Shown here piece by piece: positions 62,241-64,000 of a DNA stretch of 64,000 nt. Position 1 is the stretch's first letter. Each line of letters begins with the position of its first letter. The stretch spans positions 1 to 64,000 of the forward strand of contig CAZXFT010000014.1 in assembly GCA_964640655.1 (NCBI GenBank). Direction: 5' to 3'. The translations under genes and the position numbers were made by a program. Source of the stretch: BJGO01 sp964640655. Lineage in GTDB: Bacteria > Bacteroidota > Bacteroidia > Chitinophagales > UBA10324. Below the pieces are notes generated by a model that was not told the origin of the DNA, searched no databases, and saw nothing but the letters and a program-made list of their open reading frames with translations.

Positions 62241-64000
62241 TTAAAATATCTGTTTCTGCTTCAGCGAATCTTCTTTTTCCTTATACTCCATAATCATCTC
62301 CAGAACATCAGGTACAACGTCTAAGCATATAGTAATGAAAGAACCTTTCTCTGCATTGCCCATGACATAGTCTATAGCTTCGCGCTCGTTAGGAATTACC
62401 TTAAGTGTTACGTTCTTGTTTACCTCATTGATTCCATGCACAAGCAGGTCTATGATTTCCTGTTCGCTACGACCTCGTAAATTCTTATCCTGACGAATAA
62501 CAATATGATCGAACGTTCGTGCTGCCACACGGCCAATGGCTCGTATATCCTCATCGCGGCGATCACCTACTCCGGCAATGACACCTATCTTCGGTTTGGC
62601 TTCCACCTTATCTATAAATCCTGAAATTGCTTCCAACCCGTGTGCATTATGCGCATAATCTACCAGTACAGTAAAATCCTTAAAGCGGAAAATATTCATA
62701 CGACCGGGAGTCTGAGCCGGAGAGGGGATGAATGTTTCTAAGGCAATCTTGATGTCTTCTATCTTGAAGCCATGTAGAAAGACCGCAAGAACAGAAGCCA
62801 GGATATTGGAAATATTAAACTGTGCCCATCCACCGAATGTGAGCGGTATGTTTGCCACCTTGTCCACACGTATTTTCCATGTACCTTTTAAAATTGTAAT
62901 GTATCCGTTTTCGGCAACGGCTGCTATGCCGCCGTTTTGTGTGTGTTCAATAATGCGAGGGTTGTTTTCATTCAAACTAAAAAATGCGACTTTGCAGTTA
63001 ACATTGTTTTTCATGTTATAAACTAAATCATCGTCAGCGTTAAGTATGGCATAACCATCAGGTTTAACGGTTTCGGGAACCACACCCTTAACCCGGGCCA
63101 ACTGCTCTATGGTATTGATGCCCATCAATCCCAAATGATCAGGGGCAATATTGGTTACAATGGCAATATCGCAGTTGTGAAAACCAAGTCCACCGCGCAA
63201 TATTCCGCCACGAGCACATTCCAGAACAGCGAAGTCAACCGTAGGATCTTTCAACACAAACTCTGCAGACACAGGCCCCGTGCAATCACCCTTCATCAAC
63301 ATTCTGTTTTGAATATATACACCATCAGTAGTGGTGAAACCTACTTTGTGCCCCATTGATTTTACAATATGTGCCGTAAGGCGCGTAGTAGTGGTTTTAC
63401 CATTGGTACCGGTAATGGCAATGATAGGTATGCGTGATGATGACCCCGGAGGATACAACATATCCACTACAGGCTCGGCAACATTGCGCGCCAATCCTTC
63501 AGCCGGACTCAGATGCATGCGGAAACCAGGAGCGGCATTTACTTCAAGTACTGCACCGCCAATGTCCGCGATGGGTTCACTCAGGTTAGGAGCCATAATA
63601 TCTATTCCACATATATCCAACCCAATAATGCGCGCAATACGCTCACACATAAAGATGTTGTCTGGGTGAACATGGTCCGTAACATCGGTGGCTGTTCCAC
63701 CAGTGCTGAGGTTAGCCGTTGGCTTCAACCATAACTCTTCTCCGGCTGGAATGACCGAATCCAAAGTAAGGTTTTTATCCAGCAATATTTTCTTAGTAGC
63801 ATCATCAACCTTTATACTAGTAAGAACTTTTTCGTGACCATATCCGCGACGCGGGTCGCTGTTTACCTGATCGATTAGTTCTTGCAGGGTACTGACACCA
63901 TTACCGGTAACCGCGGCGGGTGTACGTCTTGCAGCAGCAACAAACTTGAAGTCAATTACCAATACACGATGATCTAATCCACGAATAAACTTCTCAACAA
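62241..64000 (-). CDS. cphA: Cyanophycin synthetase, C-terminal part (runs off the window)
   Basis: The reading frame is open to the right edge, so only the C-terminal roughly 585 residues of an enzyme of usually about 870 aa are visible. The right end, with RGLDHRVLVIDFKFVAAARR and VLEVNAAPGFRMHLSP, is the ATP-grasp domain. The Mur-ligase domain follows with ITGTNGKTTTTRLTAHIVKS, ARGGILRGGLGFHNCD, VTNIAPDHLG and LVDYAHNAHGLEAI, all conserved in CphA. The enzyme makes the arginine/aspartate storage polymer cyanophycin. A TTG at 63962 is inside the conserved core and is not the real start. A cyanophycinase would be expected beyond the edge. Confidence 0.93.
   Translation of the reverse strand, partial: VEKFIRGLDHRVLVIDFKFVAAARRTPAAVTGNGVSTLQELIDQVNSDPRRGYGHEKVLTSIKVDDATKKILLDKNLTLDSVIPAGEELWLKPTANLSTGGTATDVTDHVHPDNIFMCERIARIIGLDICGIDIMAPNLSEPIADIGGAVLEVNAAPGFRMHLSPAEGLARNVAEPVVDMLYPPGSSSRIPIIAITGTNGKTTTTRLTAHIVKSMGHKVGFTTTDGVYIQNRMLMKGDCTGPVSAEFVLKDPTVDFAVLECARGGILRGGLGFHNCDIAIVTNIAPDHLGLMGINTIEQLARVKGVVPETVKPDGYAILNADDDLVYNMKNNVNCKVAFFSLNENNPRIIEHTQNGGIAAVAENGYITILKGTWKIRVDKVANIPLTFGGWAQFNISNILASVLAVFLHGFKIEDIKIALETFIPSPAQTPGRMNIFRFKDFTVLVDYAHNAHGLEAISGFIDKVEAKPKIGVIAGVGDRRDEDIRAIGRVAARTFDHIVIRQDKNLRGRSEQEIIDLLVHGINEVNKNVTLKVIPNEREAIDYVMGNAEKGSFITICLDVVPDVLEMIMEYKEKEDSLKQKQIF

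Overview
The window looks like a chromosomal segment of a member of the Bacteroidota, probably a free-living, Chitinophagia/Sphingobacteriia/Cytophagia-like lineage. The evidence is: about ten exported proteins end in type IX secretion system (T9SS) C-terminal sorting domains (type A 'YPNP' style, and one type B gliding/CHU_C style); there is a PorP/SprF-family T9SS partner; GWxTD, DUF4397, C40 peptidase and MbnP families are present; and the TAnnTTTG promoter element typical of the Bacteroidota primary sigma factor precedes all three tRNA genes. I see no rRNA, CRISPR array, prophage, integrase or transposase. Gene density is high and both strands are used.

Layout. 1-2655: leader region, a T9SS cargo gene flanked by a 24-bp direct repeat, and tRNA-Ala(GGC). 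2656-4847 (-): surE, a small membrane protein and lpxB. 4986-8270 (+): two tandem paralogous T9SS/propeller proteins of identical length. 8267-9358 (-): thioredoxin and a TauE/SafE permease. 9453-10910 (+): a T9SS protein and a PepSY-like protein. 10913-11359 (-): a MenI/YdiI-like thioesterase. 11473-16985 (+): homogentisate dioxygenase, a TPR protein, a class IV aminotransferase, a photolyase and a NarL-type response regulator. 17004-21166 (-): a five-gene module of two helical-repeat lipoproteins, a DUF1501-type Tat substrate, a lipoprotein with a heme-like site, and a small 'DGDGDIG' lipoprotein. 21376-22335 (+): an SDR-type threonine dehydrogenase. 22332-25968 (-): a packed operon of C40 peptidase, bifunctional Nnr, C40 peptidase and RlmB.

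26298-33793 (+): PorP/SprF followed by a 2.1-kaa PKD/CHU_C adhesin. 33862-34247: tRNA-Val(TAC) and tRNA-Ser(TGA) with their terminators. 34290-35102 (-): an esterase. 35193-38104 (-): an operon of di-heme DUF1111 protein, Rieske protein and porin. 38181-39398 (-): a T9SS esterase. 39454-42348 (-): purB, a 57-aa DUF5522 gene and mtaB. 42495-45782 (+): a DUF4397/FN3 T9SS protein and an EEP-family T9SS nuclease/phosphatase. 45766-47013 (-): a GWxTD lipoprotein. 47118-49136 (+): an M43 metalloprotease and a second 'DGDGDIG' lipoprotein. 49133-52262 (-): an ABC exporter, a REP-like element and a propeller-like secreted protein. 52439-55031 (-): YdeI-like, DUF6268, DUF2147 and a lipoprotein. 55092-57838 (-): bioF, bioB and an unknown. 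57971-61644 (+): an MbnP/MbnH-like pair and a T9SS protein. 61685-64000 (-): a GNAT acetyltransferase and the C-terminal part of cyanophycin synthetase, which runs off the window edge.

How the genes work together. Most of the window is housekeeping (lipid A, purines, biotin, metabolite repair, tRNA/rRNA modification) interleaved with cell-surface genes. The modules most worth attention are the MbnP/MbnH pair, the DUF1111-Rieske-porin redox operon, the DUF1501/helical-repeat lipoprotein operon, the PorP plus giant adhesin pair, and the cyanophycin synthetase. All family calls were made by reading the sequence; no database search was run.
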